A DNA stretch of 64,000 bases from Rotaria macrura (lineage: Eukaryota > Rotifera > Eurotatoria > Philodinida > Philodinidae), in the NCBI GenBank assembly GCA_900239685.1, contig OENT01000416.1:1-64000 (forward strand), written 5' to 3'. The notes beneath the pieces are model-generated. The model saw only the letters and a program-made list of their open reading frames with translations, did not search any database and was not told the origin of the DNA. The translations under genes were made by a program, and so were the position numbers. Shown here one piece after another: positions 23,501 to 34,638 of this stretch; position 1 is the stretch's first letter, and the number at the start of each line of letters is the position of its first letter.

Positions 23501-25324
23501 CCATATTTTCCCAATGAAATATCTCATTAAGAGAAACGTGTACAAAATCAGAGAGCAAATGCGTAGGTGCCTTTCGTGGTGACACATACTTCATTGCCAA
23601 AGCCCTAAAATTTGACGAGTCAAAATACCCATAAGTAGAAGTAACTCCATTTATTTTCTTCCTGGTCGTTACGCATTTGAAAAAAGATATCGACTTTACT
23701 AATATTTGAAACATCGGATGTTAATTTACAAAATAGCAAGATTTTGGTATTCTAGTATATGAATAAAATGTACAAAGAAGAAAGCTTCTTAGAAAATTCA
23801 GAGAATTAAAACCTTTTTTGGGAACAAATATCGAAAACTAAACGACAAAAAGTCTCCTGTGTGAAAGATTATAACAAATTTTGAGTGCAACTTACATATA
23901 ATTCTATCTCAGAAAGTTGACAAAAAACAATTTTTTTCCATAAGTCATTCTTCTAGTTGATTCCGTCAGTAAATCAATGATGCATGATTATCTGTATCTT
24001 AACTATAAACGTAGCAGTTAATGTTAAAGGACATCTATTTTCCATTATCTAATCTACCATTAATTATATCTCACTTGTCAAAAACGAACTACTTTTTTGC
24101 AACGAATTTTCAAATATGATGATCACCTGTAAACAATCACACGAAACAAACACTTGAACTTGTCTTCTTATCTCTACACTAAACAATTCACATATTTGTA
24201 ACTGCTGTCCTTTGATATTCAAGAGAGAAAAAATGTTTCCTGTGTATAAATTATATTACAAATATGATACCTTTCGTGACAATATTCAATGATGTTCATC
24301 GTATGGAGACATAGTTGTTATGATGATAGAATCACAACAATCATTAACACTAACGCAATACAATACTTTACAATATCTTTAGTGACCGATCACTTCGTAA
24401 CACGACCTTTTGCCTTGTTCTGTTCGTCGCGAAAAACAGTTCGATGCTATATTTTTGTCGCACATATATATATTTATATATATATATATCTTAATTAATG
24501 TTTTTAATGTAACCAATCGGTTTACAGTATAATGAATGAAAAATTCTTAGAGATGTGTACAACATTCCAAGACATGAATTTCATACGAAAAACGAGTCAT
24601 TAAAAAAATTCTAATCAAAACTAATCATAACATGCTTTAGTGAACGACAAATAATTAAATTTGTCACTCGGCTAATGAAATTCAACTTAATCTAGACTAA
24701 CGATATCACTGATCCAATGTTGCTCATTATTCGACCAGGAAAATAAAAATAAACAGTTCTCGGGTTAAAAATATCTTTTTTACATTCTATAGTGACGATG
24801 TAACTTTCATGAATAAGCAATATTTTTTCTTTTAGAGAAAGGTGTTTTTCGATTTGGGACATTTTGATTGAAGTGAATGTGCAGTAAATGTTGAGACTGA
24901 GAAGCGAAATATATTTTCAACCTCATTAATGTACAATTTGATTTATCCTGCTCGAATAATTTAGAAACTGGAATCAGTGATATCCATCGGTCTAGATTAA
25001 GTTGAAAATTCATTAACCGATTGACAAATCTAATTACTCTTAGTTCGCGTATAGGCTCTTTCACGGTCACTTTTGATTAGATTCTTTAATAATTTGTTTT
25101 CCGAATTAAATTCGTTTATCTTACAACAATAAGTCAGCTATTGTTATTGTATGCATCTCTTCGAATTTTTTATCGATTTTATTTTATTTTGATAGCTTAT
25201 GCAAAAAAAAGGAATTGTTTAGATAGGTACGAAGAACAGAAAGCCATGAAACACTGTGTAACGAATTGTACTAGTGTGAATATCTTTAAGCACACTATAA
25301 ATGCATTTGCTTTGGTAAGGCTCA
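20591..25324. other. Long gene-poor stretch
   Basis: About 4.7 kb in which I can support no gene. Frames of 60-73 codons are scattered and unsupported. A TA microsatellite lies at about 24462-24490. Exons shorter than my detection limit cannot be excluded. Confidence 0.4.
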
Positions 25325-25693
25325 TCACGAAAAATCACCAATCCATTGACTTTCGTCTTGTTTCTTTATGTATAAAATTTTGAAATAATCACTAAAGGGA
25401 AGCCTACTAATATACTTTTTAATAAGATCATATGAATTCCACAGGTCTTGAAAAGATACGAACATTTTAACAAAAGAAAAGCAATAATTCGATGCATTAT
25501 TTAAATAAAGTACCACATAAACATTAGATAATTCTTGTTTGTTAAATGCTAATGAAGGGTATATGCAGCCATCGATGGTAAAATGTTGATAACATTTTAA
25601 ACATAATTCCAAAGATAAATCTGCAAAATCAGACATTGAATGATGACCGAAAGTCCGGATGTGTTGGAAACTTGTTTTCATCGGCGATCGCAC
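25325..25693 (-). pseudogene. Possible F-box-type remnant
   Basis: A 122-codon minus frame. After residue 20 it reads SDFADLSLELCLKCYQHFTI, which resembles the start of an F-box (the F-x-D-L-P-x-E-L-x-L-x-I-F-x-Y-L pattern), with Ser in place of the usual Pro; this is followed by a loosely leucine-rich segment. F-box proteins recruit substrates to SCF ubiquitin ligases. The match is weak and the frame short. No downstream leucine-rich repeats were found, so if related it is a truncated relic. Confidence 0.25.
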
Positions 25694-26893
25694 GTACCAA
25701 CACCCACACGAACATCCTTTTCAGATGATTATCAGGGCTCTAAAAACATTTTTAAAGGTTACGTACATACTCCACAAAGCTACTTTGAACTCCATAAGGA
25801 GCATTTGTTTTTTACAGAGCAGTGAGATATTGGCACTCAAAAAACGAAGCAACACGGCCACCATGTTTTATTATCGACTTAATTGCAACGATAAAGAACA
25901 AGATTTACAACCGAAACCCAAAGATCTAGGGGATTGAGATTTCTACAAAGGAAAATCCTATTTTTTTTTCGTTCAAAAATGCAAAAGCAGGTAATATTAC
26001 GTTCGTCAAAAAGAAAAACAAGATTTGTCGAGTTCGTAAAATGAAAAGTCTTCTTCTATCTGTATCAGAAAGTTAATGATACTTAATAAATTGATCTGTC
26101 AACAGCAACACGTAAAACTGAATGTATTTCTCGAGGTTTGAAATCTATATGAGTCAGGATATCGGAGATTTTACGCACGCAAATCGACTAATCCACTAAA
26201 AATGGATCATGCTACAGTTGAATTCTACAAATATGTGCCTCACTTTCATCTAGATGTTGTAGATAGAAGCTGTTCACGTGAACCTCGCGAGATTGAAATG
26301 CTAAACATGGTTTGCCTACTGTTCCGAATCCATTGAAAGTCACTTTTCTAAATTAATATTTAGCTTTAAACATCGAGATTGTTTCTCGATTTAGATCATA
26401 GAACTTCAAGGAAATGCCCAAATATTTCACGTCTATTTACAGATGACTTCCGATAATAACTGGAAATTGACTATGGCTGTCTCTGGATCCACCTCTCACA
26501 GTTGATCTTGATTCCTCGAGTTGGTCTATCACAGTTTGAAAATATTAATTAATGAAATGTGTGTAATAGTCGTTGGGGTAGGAAATGGAGCTGCCAAAAA
26601 CTTCTACTCTGAACACTTCTATCCTCCATTCAGATCGCATTTCACATAAAGGACAAAACATCAAAGAGTTGACAAGTCTTAAACTTGCATGTTAAGTATG
26701 ATCTATCAAATATCAGAATTAGACAGAAAGGTTTTATTGAGAAGGAATAAAGATGCTGATAAAAATCTATTCAAGCACGATATCAATGGTATACGTTATA
26801 TTGACCGAACTCTACTCTTCTGCGTCCATCATGAAGTTCTCATTAGTTTAGTTAGCAAAGCCATTTACTGTTTGTTGTAATTATATCAATATA
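25694..26893. other. Unassigned non-coding stretch
   Basis: No supported feature; frames of 61-92 codons are unsupported. Confidence 0.35.
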
Positions 26894-26899
26894 TTTATT
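26894..26899 (-). terminator. Polyadenylation signal of the acetyltransferase gene
   Basis: AATAAA on the minus strand, about 45 bases beyond the stop codon at 26945, a usual distance. Confidence 0.6.
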
Positions 26900-26944
26900 T
26901 TCAAAAAATTTTAAATCAAAATATAGAACACTATTTTGCGTTCT

Positions 26945-27628
26945 TTACAATGCAAGAGAGTAGTGCTGTGCATAGGTATACTTCGATTTTATTGGTGGTA
27001 ATTTCATCCGTTGCTGATCTTCTTCAGGTATGATATCTCCAGGTTTGAAAATAAAAGGATTCGAAAAAATTTCCAAGACATGTTCTTTGCATTGAATAAC
27101 TTTTTCAAGGTCCAAACCAATCAATGAAACGCGATCAGTGTCACCTTTTACAAAGCCATGCTTTTCATAGAATTCACAAGCTTTGCTCATGCTAGTTAAT
27201 GTAGTCAAATGCACTTGCTGATAGCCTTGTTCTCGAGCGAAGTTCAATAAAGTTTCTAATAGAAGTGATCCGATGCCTTGTCTGTGAGAATTAGGAGCCA
27301 CACACATTCTTCGCAACTCACAGATGTAATCTCTTTCTTCCAAAGGTACACGCTGAAAGTAACTCGGATCTCCAAGACGCAGTGGCTGGACTGCTACTTG
27401 ACCTACGATGCTATTGTCATCTGTCGATACAGCAATCCACCAGTGAGCATTCGGTACTTGAAGATAGTTCTTTTCAATATCTGCCATATCCGTTTCAAAG
27501 AAATAAGTGAAGAATTCCAATACAGTTTCATACTCTTTATGGGCATCTAGTATCAGAGCTTTGCATGCAGATAAATCCGATGACTGATACGTACGAATGG
27601 TAATTGATGGAATAACTGATTTAGACAT
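26945..27628 (-). CDS. GNAT-family N-acetyltransferase
   Basis: A 227-residue single-exon protein, complete from ATG to stop. GNAT enzymes transfer an acetyl group from acetyl-CoA to an amine of a small molecule or protein. The fold is visible in order: an N-terminal strand ITIRTYQSSDLSACKALI (9-26); a central strand WWIAVSTDDNSIVGQVAV (63-80); motif A at 105-126, with RRMCVAPNSHRQGIGSLL giving the acetyl-CoA pyrophosphate loop (R116-Q-G118-I-G120); and motif B with ACEFYEKHGFVKG (150-162). Residues 185-227 form an extra C-terminal tail of unknown role. There is no signal peptide, so it is probably cytosolic. An AATAAA follows 45 bases after the stop. The substrate cannot be inferred. Neighbours are non-coding. 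Confidence 0.9.
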   Translation of the reverse strand: MSKSVIPSITIRTYQSSDLSACKALILDAHKEYETVLEFFTYFFETDMADIEKNYLQVPNAHWWIAVSTDDNSIVGQVAVQPLRLGDPSYFQRVPLEERDYICELRRMCVAPNSHRQGIGSLLLETLLNFAREQGYQQVHLTTLTSMSKACEFYEKHGFVKGDTDRVSLIGLDLEKVIQCKEHVLEIFSNPFIFKPGDIIPEEDQQRMKLPPIKSKYTYAQHYSLAL

Positions 27629-29338
27629 CTAAAACGCAACTATTCTATCATTAAAATGAATATTTACTAAAGATTTAACTTCTCTCATTCGATTTTAAAG
27701 GAACATGTCGGGAAACTCGAAAAAATTAGTCAGAGTTTGGAGATCGATGTACTTTTCGTACCCATAGATACCAGCTCAAATTGTATTAAACACCTCAAGA
27801 GGTAGACAAGTACTAATAAAGTAAAGAAAATCGAACTCGATGCGGAAAGTATAAACTGAGTGATGATCCGCAGTCAAGGCAACTAAATGAAAAGCATGCG
27901 TTATTTGAAGGAATTCTACAGAAAGATACGAAAGCTTTTGAGTATGCTATGGCGCAAAAGAAGAGCTTGGCAAAAACGACTGATGCCACACTGAAAGGAT
28001 CGAAAAAATTTTAATTTAAAAACGATATGAGCATGGTCAAATGTAATATTGAACAATAGAAGATAATGATGGGTACGAAGGTTTACAAAGGATATCTGTG
28101 ATTAAATGGGCAGAAACTTTCTAATGGATTAAGATTAAACAGTTAAAAGAATGGTATCATTATCATGCATATGTTTGCTTTTGAAGAATCTCTTAACCGT
28201 TCGAGAGATCTTCAGAAAGAAACTACGAATGGTCTATTTAATAAATTATTAAGGATAATCAAAAAGATAGATGTCTGACGATCAGTGGTGACCCAAATCA
28301 GCCAATATTAGAATGGCAGGAGTAGTTTTGCATGAATCGAAAACATCCTTTTTCTAACAGAATGCAAAAACCATTTCTAGCTTCGTTACTCAGAAAAATA
28401 TTAAGATTTCTTATGAAATTTAAAATCAGTATCGAACACAGTCTGAAACCATTTTATACTTGTGGGCGACAAAAAAGAAATAAATTTCAGAATTAGAGAG
28501 GGTGTTACACTCTCAGTATTCCACCTTCCCACCTGCTGTCTGTGTCATCACATCTGCTAATGAATTATTACACAAAAAAAGAATACTTTCCAACCAAGGA
28601 CTTCGTCGGCCATCAATAGATTAATTAGTTTCGTCTCAAGCTACTTATAACCGGTTTGTATGTAAGATGTAGCTGATAAAAGTAAAAGTTGACTATTACC
28701 GTGAAAGACAACGAATTAAGCTTTAAAATGGCAAACGTTAATGCATACTCATATATGAGATTTATGGTTTTTGTTATTGACGTAACCAGCGACTTAAGTT
28801 ATTCGATTAACTGAAGCAGTCTCCACCCGTCGAAAAAACTATAATATTTCATAAACAAATATACTTTTTCTTTCTTATCTTAAGTCGAACATTACGCAAA
28901 GAAACGTAAAAATCGAAAGATGCGGAGAATTGAAGCATTCGTTCTATCGCTGTTGGCCACAGCTACTGTGCTTTAGATGTGGCATATAAATATCAATCAA
29001 TAAAAAAGGATCTGGAGAATGACTTATCTAGATAATTAGTGATAGACTTTTGATTGTGCGATGTATAATAAAGCAACTTCGTTTGTTTCATTTCAGGACA
29101 CAATATGCGACAGATGACAGTACTTCTCAGCTTGTCTATCTCAATTTTTACCTCAAATTACTTTTTTCCGATGAAAATTTCTTTTGCCCGCTTTTGTAAA
29201 CAGTTTGAGTGTGAGTAAGTGAGTAGTTCAATATTTATGTTTAACGATACCGACTCTTCTCATAAAAAGTTACAAATAGTGTTTCATATAGTGTACTTTC
29301 CCGTAAAATTCTTTACGATTGAGGAAGGTTTTGGACAT
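27629..29338. other. Unassigned stretch
   Basis: About 1.7 kb with no supported gene or repeat. The upstream region of the acetyltransferase lies at its left end; no recognisable promoter element was seen. Confidence 0.4.
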
Positions 29339-29790
29339 TATTTCAATAAGGTTTCTCTTCCTATTTGTTCTTTGAAAATGTTTATTTGTTAATTTTTGAC
29401 GTTTCAATCAATGAAACTGATCTTCATCAGATAATAATATAAAATGAATTCAAATAGACAGTCAAATAGATGACTAATAAAAATTGTCACATCTATTATT
29501 TCTTTTTCTATCTTTTCTTTGTATATTGTAAGACTGGTACGGACAAGACGGTATATACTGGAATTCTCTCTTTATTTGTGATTGTCCGTACCAGTGTTAC
29601 AATATACAAAGAAAAGAAAGAAAAAGAAATAATAGATTTAATAATTGTTATTAGTCATCTATATGACTGTCTATTGTAATTCATTTTATATTATTTTCTG
29701 ATGAAGATCAATTTCATTGATCGAAACGTCAAAAATTAATAAATATATATTTTCTAAAGAACAAATAGCTGGAGAAACCTTATTCAAATA
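29339..29790. mobile_element. Foldback element H, ~210-bp arms, with CTGATGA...GAAAC core
   Basis: The ends TTTCAATAAGGTTTCTC and, in reverse complement, TTTGAATAAGGTTTCTC lie directly inside TA dinucleotides (29339-29340 and 29789-29790). The arms are near-identical inverted copies. Between them is a short loop around 29555-29580; the apex carries GGTACGGACAA in inverse copies. Each arm contains, pointing outward, CTGATGAAGATCARTTTCA, then TTGATY, then GAAACGTC, a layout resembling a hammerhead ribozyme core. The 69-codon frame inside is not a gene. Confidence 0.85.
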
Positions 29791-30164
29791 ATTCCCGTGA
29801 AATTGTGATAAAATTTAAGAAGAGCCGTTGAACGAGTCTTAGGTGAGTATTCGTATCTCGATGAGAGAATCTACATTTTCAAGCTAGAAAAGTGATATAT
29901 TCTGATTTTGACTCGACTTGTATACTTTCACAGTATAAAGGATAGCAGGAAATGTTTGGCGTATGAGCCGGAACGGCGTTAAACATGACTAATACTTTCT
30001 CCACTGTCTAGGACAGTAAAAAATGAAGAGAAACATATGTATCTCGACAATTTATCAGTTGATCTCTCTTGTAGTCAACAATGACAATAAAAAGAGGCCA
30101 AATAAAGGAGTCCTGCTTTATTGTACATGAGTTTTGAATTCATATAGACGATTTCCTTCTATCG

Positions 30165-30833
30165 ATGTCGGAAGCATATGGCACAGGGGGGGGGGGAAGC
30201 AGATCCTCGGATCCGGAGCTCCTGGTGGATCCGCATGGATCCAGGATCTGCTTTTTCCACCCTCAGGGGCACCAATTAGAAATAGTCGACTCATTCAAAT
30301 ATTTAGGCTTCACGTGGACGAGCAAGATGTCATTGAAACCTACAATTGATCTTTGTGTAGAAAAAGTAGAGAAAGCGTTCGTCAAACTGAAGTGGTTGAA
30401 TAAAAGTAGGAAAATCTTAGTCAATGTCTTAAGACAATGTTTCTTTACTTATGTCTTCCCCCATTCTGCGTGGATCTTCCCGTCCCATCCATTTCTTCCG
30501 AAAACATACAAAGATGAACTAAATAGGAAATTTAGAGTTGCTATTAGAATAATACATTGGTGTCCGTTTGTTTCGGCAGAAGATTTATTCACATTAGCAA
30601 AAGAAAATCCAATGGAAGTATACATTAAAAGGTATATAAACAAAAGATTGCAAAATATCTATAAAACAGACGTAGGATGTTCAAGCTTTCTGGAGGATAT
30701 ATTTTACTGGGACGCATTTAAGAAAAACGAAAAGGATTCACTTGGATACTTCTTCGGAATAAAACGAGTTGAAAGGTTAATTAAAGGACATGAAGCGTTG
30801 TTGATTAAATGGTTGAAATTTGTACAAGAGTAA
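30165..30833 (+). pseudogene. 5'-truncated LINE-type reverse transcriptase C-terminus
   Basis: The frame encodes 222 residues, but homology begins only about residue 36. There IVDSFKYLGFTWTSKM matches the conserved stretch after the catalytic core of non-LTR reverse transcriptases (F-K-Y-L-G), followed by a helical thumb-like segment (VEKVEKAFVKLKWLNKS) and a basic tail. The catalytic FADD block and everything N-terminal are absent, so the fragment cannot encode a working enzyme. The first 35 codons cross a G-run and a BamHI-site-rich hairpin (30185-30252) and are not native. 5' truncation is typical of target-primed LINE insertion. No poly(A) tail or target duplication was identified. The family is not assigned. 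Confidence 0.7.
30198..30252. repeat. GC-rich hairpin at the reverse-transcriptase breakpoint
   Basis: AGCAGATCCTCGGATCC (30198-30214) is matched by its near-perfect inverse GGATCCAGGATCTGCT (30237-30252), with a 22-base loop that itself contains GGATCC. A run of G (about 30185-30196) precedes it. It is the most GC-rich spot in the region and sits at the junction where RT homology begins. Confidence 0.7.
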
Positions 30834-31956
30834 ATAATATGTCATCCCTTATCAGGTACCACAGGAAGCCGAACAGAATAGAATCGGAAACAATGCTAAG
30901 GAGAAACCCAGCTATGACATTTTGAATCACTTACACCTGATCTCCTAAACTTATTATGTAAGCACTCAAGAGTGTGACATCAATAAATGTAGCATTTAAG
31001 ACAACTGCTGTAACGTTTTTCCAGCAATAATGACTCCTTAGGTGAGCAATGCTATTTATGGAAAAATCTCACTTTTAACACAGGCATGATTCAAAGGCAT
31101 AGTAATTATGAAAGTATATATCGGACTATCTAATCGTACGTTTTCTGAAAATGATTTTTCGATGATCATCACTTTTCTCACTGGTCTTAATCTTCCGTTA
31201 GCTATTTTTGATTTTCAATCCGAATGTGAAAAATACAAATCGTCGACCACTGCTGCAATCATTGGTTGATTCATTCGGTTTAGGATTATGCAGAAATTGA
31301 TGGGCTCCAAAGTCATCAGGCAACAATTTTCGGTCACAACGGTTCCACTTTTAATCTTGTGGTTCTGTTTTTAAACATTCAGTTTCAGTTTCAGTTAAGA
31401 GAAACTGACAACTTATGGCTCTTATTTGGTTCCTTCTTTTTATGCTACCTGATGTAGCCCTTATCCTAAGAAAATTTGACGACTAACTTCTGATAGTATT
31501 TCTTTCATGGTGGGAATCTCTTCACTAATACATTAGATTGAGCTGAAATTTTGTGCACAGCATTGTCTGATCGATATCTGGGTTGAGTTCGAAGGTGAGA
31601 AGGATCCGTCAAGAAATGGCTGAATTATCGGAAAAATTGTCATTATTGACCAAAAAATCCTTGAGGGGAGGTACAGGGATTTTTTCAAAACAAAAACGTT
31701 TTTCCTCAGAATTATCCACAACGTATATAAATTGACTCAGTCTTTAACCTTGATTCCGAATCAGATGTTAGTTTTGTACCGAATCGAGCTTTTTGAAAGA
31801 GCATCGCCCGAAAACGGTCTCGAAATACACAAAAATTGCATCCCAAAACTAAATTGCCTAGATATGTCTCAGATGACCGGTAGTGTTGGGGTTTCCCAAA
31901 AACCTGGTTCTGTAGCTATTCAAAAGGACTATCGAAAGGTAAAAACCCGAAGTCAA
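30834..31956. other. Unassigned stretch after the reverse-transcriptase fragment
   Basis: The first part may be the 3' untranslated tail of the LINE fragment; no boundary is visible. The 89-codon plus frame at 31732-32001 runs into element C and is not a gene. Confidence 0.35.
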
Positions 31957-32270
31957 TACCCAGGTCGAACAGAACGACCCCTAAACGGTCGTATACGATG
32001 AAAATACGGCCCGTTAAGACGTCGTATTATCCTGTTTTAACAGGGTCAGTAATACGACCGTATGTTCTATAGAATTCGATAGTATTACGCTGTCTTTACT
32101 AGGGTTTTACGGTGTATATACGGTGTCCGTGTACGGCTGTAATACGGGCCATGTTAAAATGCCATAATACGGCTTAAAACGGTCGTTTAACCGCGGAATA
32201 CGATGTTAAAACGACTTTTTACGATACTGTTACTGCCGTTTACGGTGGTCCGTTTTGATCGACCTGAGTA
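31957..32270. mobile_element. TIR element C (TACCCAGGTCGA ends)
   Basis: It begins TACCCAGGTCGA (31957-31968) and ends TCGACCTGAGTA (32259-32270), 11 of 12 positions inverted. The interior reiterates ACGGTCGT, AATACGG, TTAAAACGG and GTATTACG words in both orientations, so it can fold back imperfectly. There is no coding capacity. The ends match those of elements A and B, while the interior word set differs, although it shares the CCGTTTA/TAAACGG theme with element A. Confidence 0.75.
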
Positions 32271-32476
32271 ACTATTCAATCTTTCAACATATAATTCAAC
32301 TGTTATTCTATCTCTGCATGTACTACATTTCTATGTAGGTATCATACTAAGATAACACTTATAATGTCTTTGAAAAAATTGAAAAAACCTTGTCTTGGAA
32401 GCATCACATCTACTGGCATATCCATATGCAAATGCAAGCCTTTCATAGGCGATTATAAAGTTTTGCCCAACATCTG

Positions 32477-32520
32477 ATATATATATATATATATATAAAT
32501 AGAGAGAGAGAGAGTGAGAG
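32477..32520. repeat. TA then GA microsatellite
   Basis: A run of about ten TA units (32477-32496) followed by GA units (32500-32520). Confidence 0.85.
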
Positions 32521-32735
32521 TTATAAAGGAAGATTTCCTCTATCCAGTGGCATTTATATCAAGTTCTGATGTCCAGCGATGATATTGACAATTTCCATAA
32601 CACTCGCAGTATTGTACAATAGAAGGCACCGAATTCGACACTAACGATTAGCATCACCGGTGCATAACATAGAACTTGATAAAGTATATGCCAGTGGATA
32701 GAGGACGTCTCCCTCTATCAATCTCATTATAATGT
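32515..32735. mobile_element. Foldback MITE I-2
   Basis: Inverted arms share TCCTCTATCCAGTGGCAT-like blocks, TATCAAGTTCT and CGATGAT, in the same order as the element at 12792-13009. The apex lies around 32600-32640. There is no coding capacity. The left margin adjoins the GA microsatellite. Confidence 0.65.
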
Positions 32736-32756
32736 ACAAGGTTTCTTCGCGTCAGG

Positions 32757-33330
32757 GTGAACTTTGATACGATTGGTCACAGAACGAGAAAAAGAATATA
32801 CATATATACGTATGTGTGTCGTATACGTCCGTTCATAATGTAAAGACATATACGCCGTATATGTTCATTCATTATGTATATATGTATTAGTCATACTTTA
32901 TATTGTTATATTTTTCTACGCACACAGCAGCAAGATATTTACAGAAATTTATTTGTGCTATTAAATTTTCTGAGAGTAAAAATAATAAATAATTGTATCG
33001 CAGCTGAATATTGCAAGAACTCTTTTATTATTAACTGATTGAAAAGAGATTAAATACGTAAGTGATTTGATAATTCATCACTGATTAATTATTAATATAT
33101 TTATAAAAAATAAGAATTTACATATTTTTTAAATAATCTATATTATTTGCCACAAGCGTTCATATTCAGGAACTTTTATATGATTAGTCATAGAATGCAA
33201 AAAAAGTTATGCATATATATGTATGTCAGCTATATTTCATTTTCTTTTCTTTTTCCATACACGCTGCAAAAACGCATTATAGAGCTTTTTGAATTATTTA
33301 CTTTATCACTAACTGATGCTCAACTGTTTA
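32757..33330. repeat. Pair of diverged direct repeats (~230 bp each)
   Basis: The segment from 32757 (GAACTTTGATACGATTGGTC...) and the segment from 33169 (GAACTTTTATATGATTAGTC...) align collinearly through a CATATATACGTATGT block, a TTTTTC(T/C)A(C/T)(G/A)CACAC block and a TTAACTGAT / CTAACTGATG block. They could be an old tandem duplication or short terminal repeats of a lost element. Confidence 0.5.
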
Positions 33331-33504
33331 GTTCTTACAGTACATAATTTAATAGAAACAGAAAGTAGAATTAATTTCCAAGAAAAAGAGAAAAAAGAAG
33401 AAACTGCACTTAATTTAAATAACAGCAAGTATTATATAAAGTGAAGTTTCTGTAATAAAATTGATTAACTATAAACCATCATTGTTCAAATTGATTTTTA
33501 AAAA

Positions 33505-34566
33505 ATGACAGAGAAACAGCAAAAGCAAAAGCGAAACGAATACATGAAAAAATACAGTAAAAGAAATTGTAGAAAGATTGTTGTATTAGGTGATGACTTT
33601 CGAAAAGTTCTGCGCGTTGTTAGAAAAGGATCTCGATGCGAAATTATTGCTCCAAAAATAAAACTCTTCCGTTTGTTTCTTTTTCAAACATTTAAAATTA
33701 AAGCGCAATATGCAAGCTATCACAGATCCTATTTTTTCTAAATGGCTTTTAGATATCGGTGATGGTATGATACCTTTACCACCAACACCTAAAATCCAAT
33801 TTTCACTTGAAGTTCCTATTTCTTTAATGTCTCATGACATAGTAAGCAATGCTTTTGGTTATAATTCTACCGGTATTGATATTGAAAAATTTTTTCAAGA
33901 CTTTCGATTCTCTACCAAAAAAGCTAAGGTTGTTGACTAATCAATGAACGCGTTTTGATAAAGTTGAAAAATGTTGAGCCAAGCAGTTTTTACGCTACCA
34001 GCTCTGTGAAAAAGAGTGCGATATAGACGATCATGATTTACAAATAAATGTTCTAATAGAGTTTCTAAACACCTTGAATCCGCCGGGATTACCATCGTAT
34101 AAATTAAATTTAAAAATAGGCTAAACAGCATTACTTTGAGAAATCTACTGGTAAACAAATAACTCTGCTACGAAACTAGAATAATTGTTAGGGTCTTTCG
34201 TCAAAACGTGCTTCTATTGGAAGTTATCACTGATGCATTTTCTGAAACTGTTCATTTAAATCCTAGAATATTTTGAATTCGGAGTATGGTTCAACACTTC
34301 AATTAAATTTTGTTCGAAAACAGTTTCCAGTTCGTCCAGCATATGTACAATCAGACTAAATAAGTCTCAAGGCCAACACTTTGATAAATTTAACCTCTAT
34401 CTCCCAGAACCCTCTTTTTCTCATGATTAGTTTTTCTACAGGATATTTAAGACCAGCGGGATCTAATTACTTGAAAGTTAAAATAAAAGATATTACTCGA
34501 CGCGGCAAAATGGATATCAAGTAGACAATAACAGATAATGTTGTTATCGAGGAATTTCTTTCATGA
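33505..34566 (+). pseudogene. Decayed Helitron/PIF1-type helicase C-terminal region
   Basis: Homology is collinear across frameshifts and stops. In order: IVVLGDDFRKVLRVVRKGSR (PIF1 motif with GDFRQVLPV consensus; 33505 frame); KLKRNMQAITDPIFSKW then LLDIGDG (33690-33780, next frame; NMRA and F-x-x-W-L-L-x-I-G-x-G motifs); NERVLIKLKN (about 33942-33971); EFLNTLNPPGLPSYKLNLK (34059-34118); RKQFPVRPAY (about 34315-34344); NKSQGQHFDKFNLYLPEPSF (34359-34418; Q-G-Q motif); NVVIEEFLS then stop (34537-34566). Active copies unwind DNA for rolling-circle transposition. The N-terminal MTEKQQKQKRNEYMKKYSKR does not belong to the helicase core and is joined directly to it, so a large internal deletion (Rep domain and helicase N-terminus) is inferred. 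Non-functional. Confidence 0.75.
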
Positions 34567-34638
34567 TTCCAATATGTTTATTTTTGTGAGTTTGTTACTT
34601 TAGTATTTTTTGATATGTAATAAACCAAATATCAATGG

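Noticed and set aside
32477..32520. Telomere-type repeat
   Set aside because: Simple TA and GA microsatellite only; no G-rich telomeric unit seen anywhere in the window.
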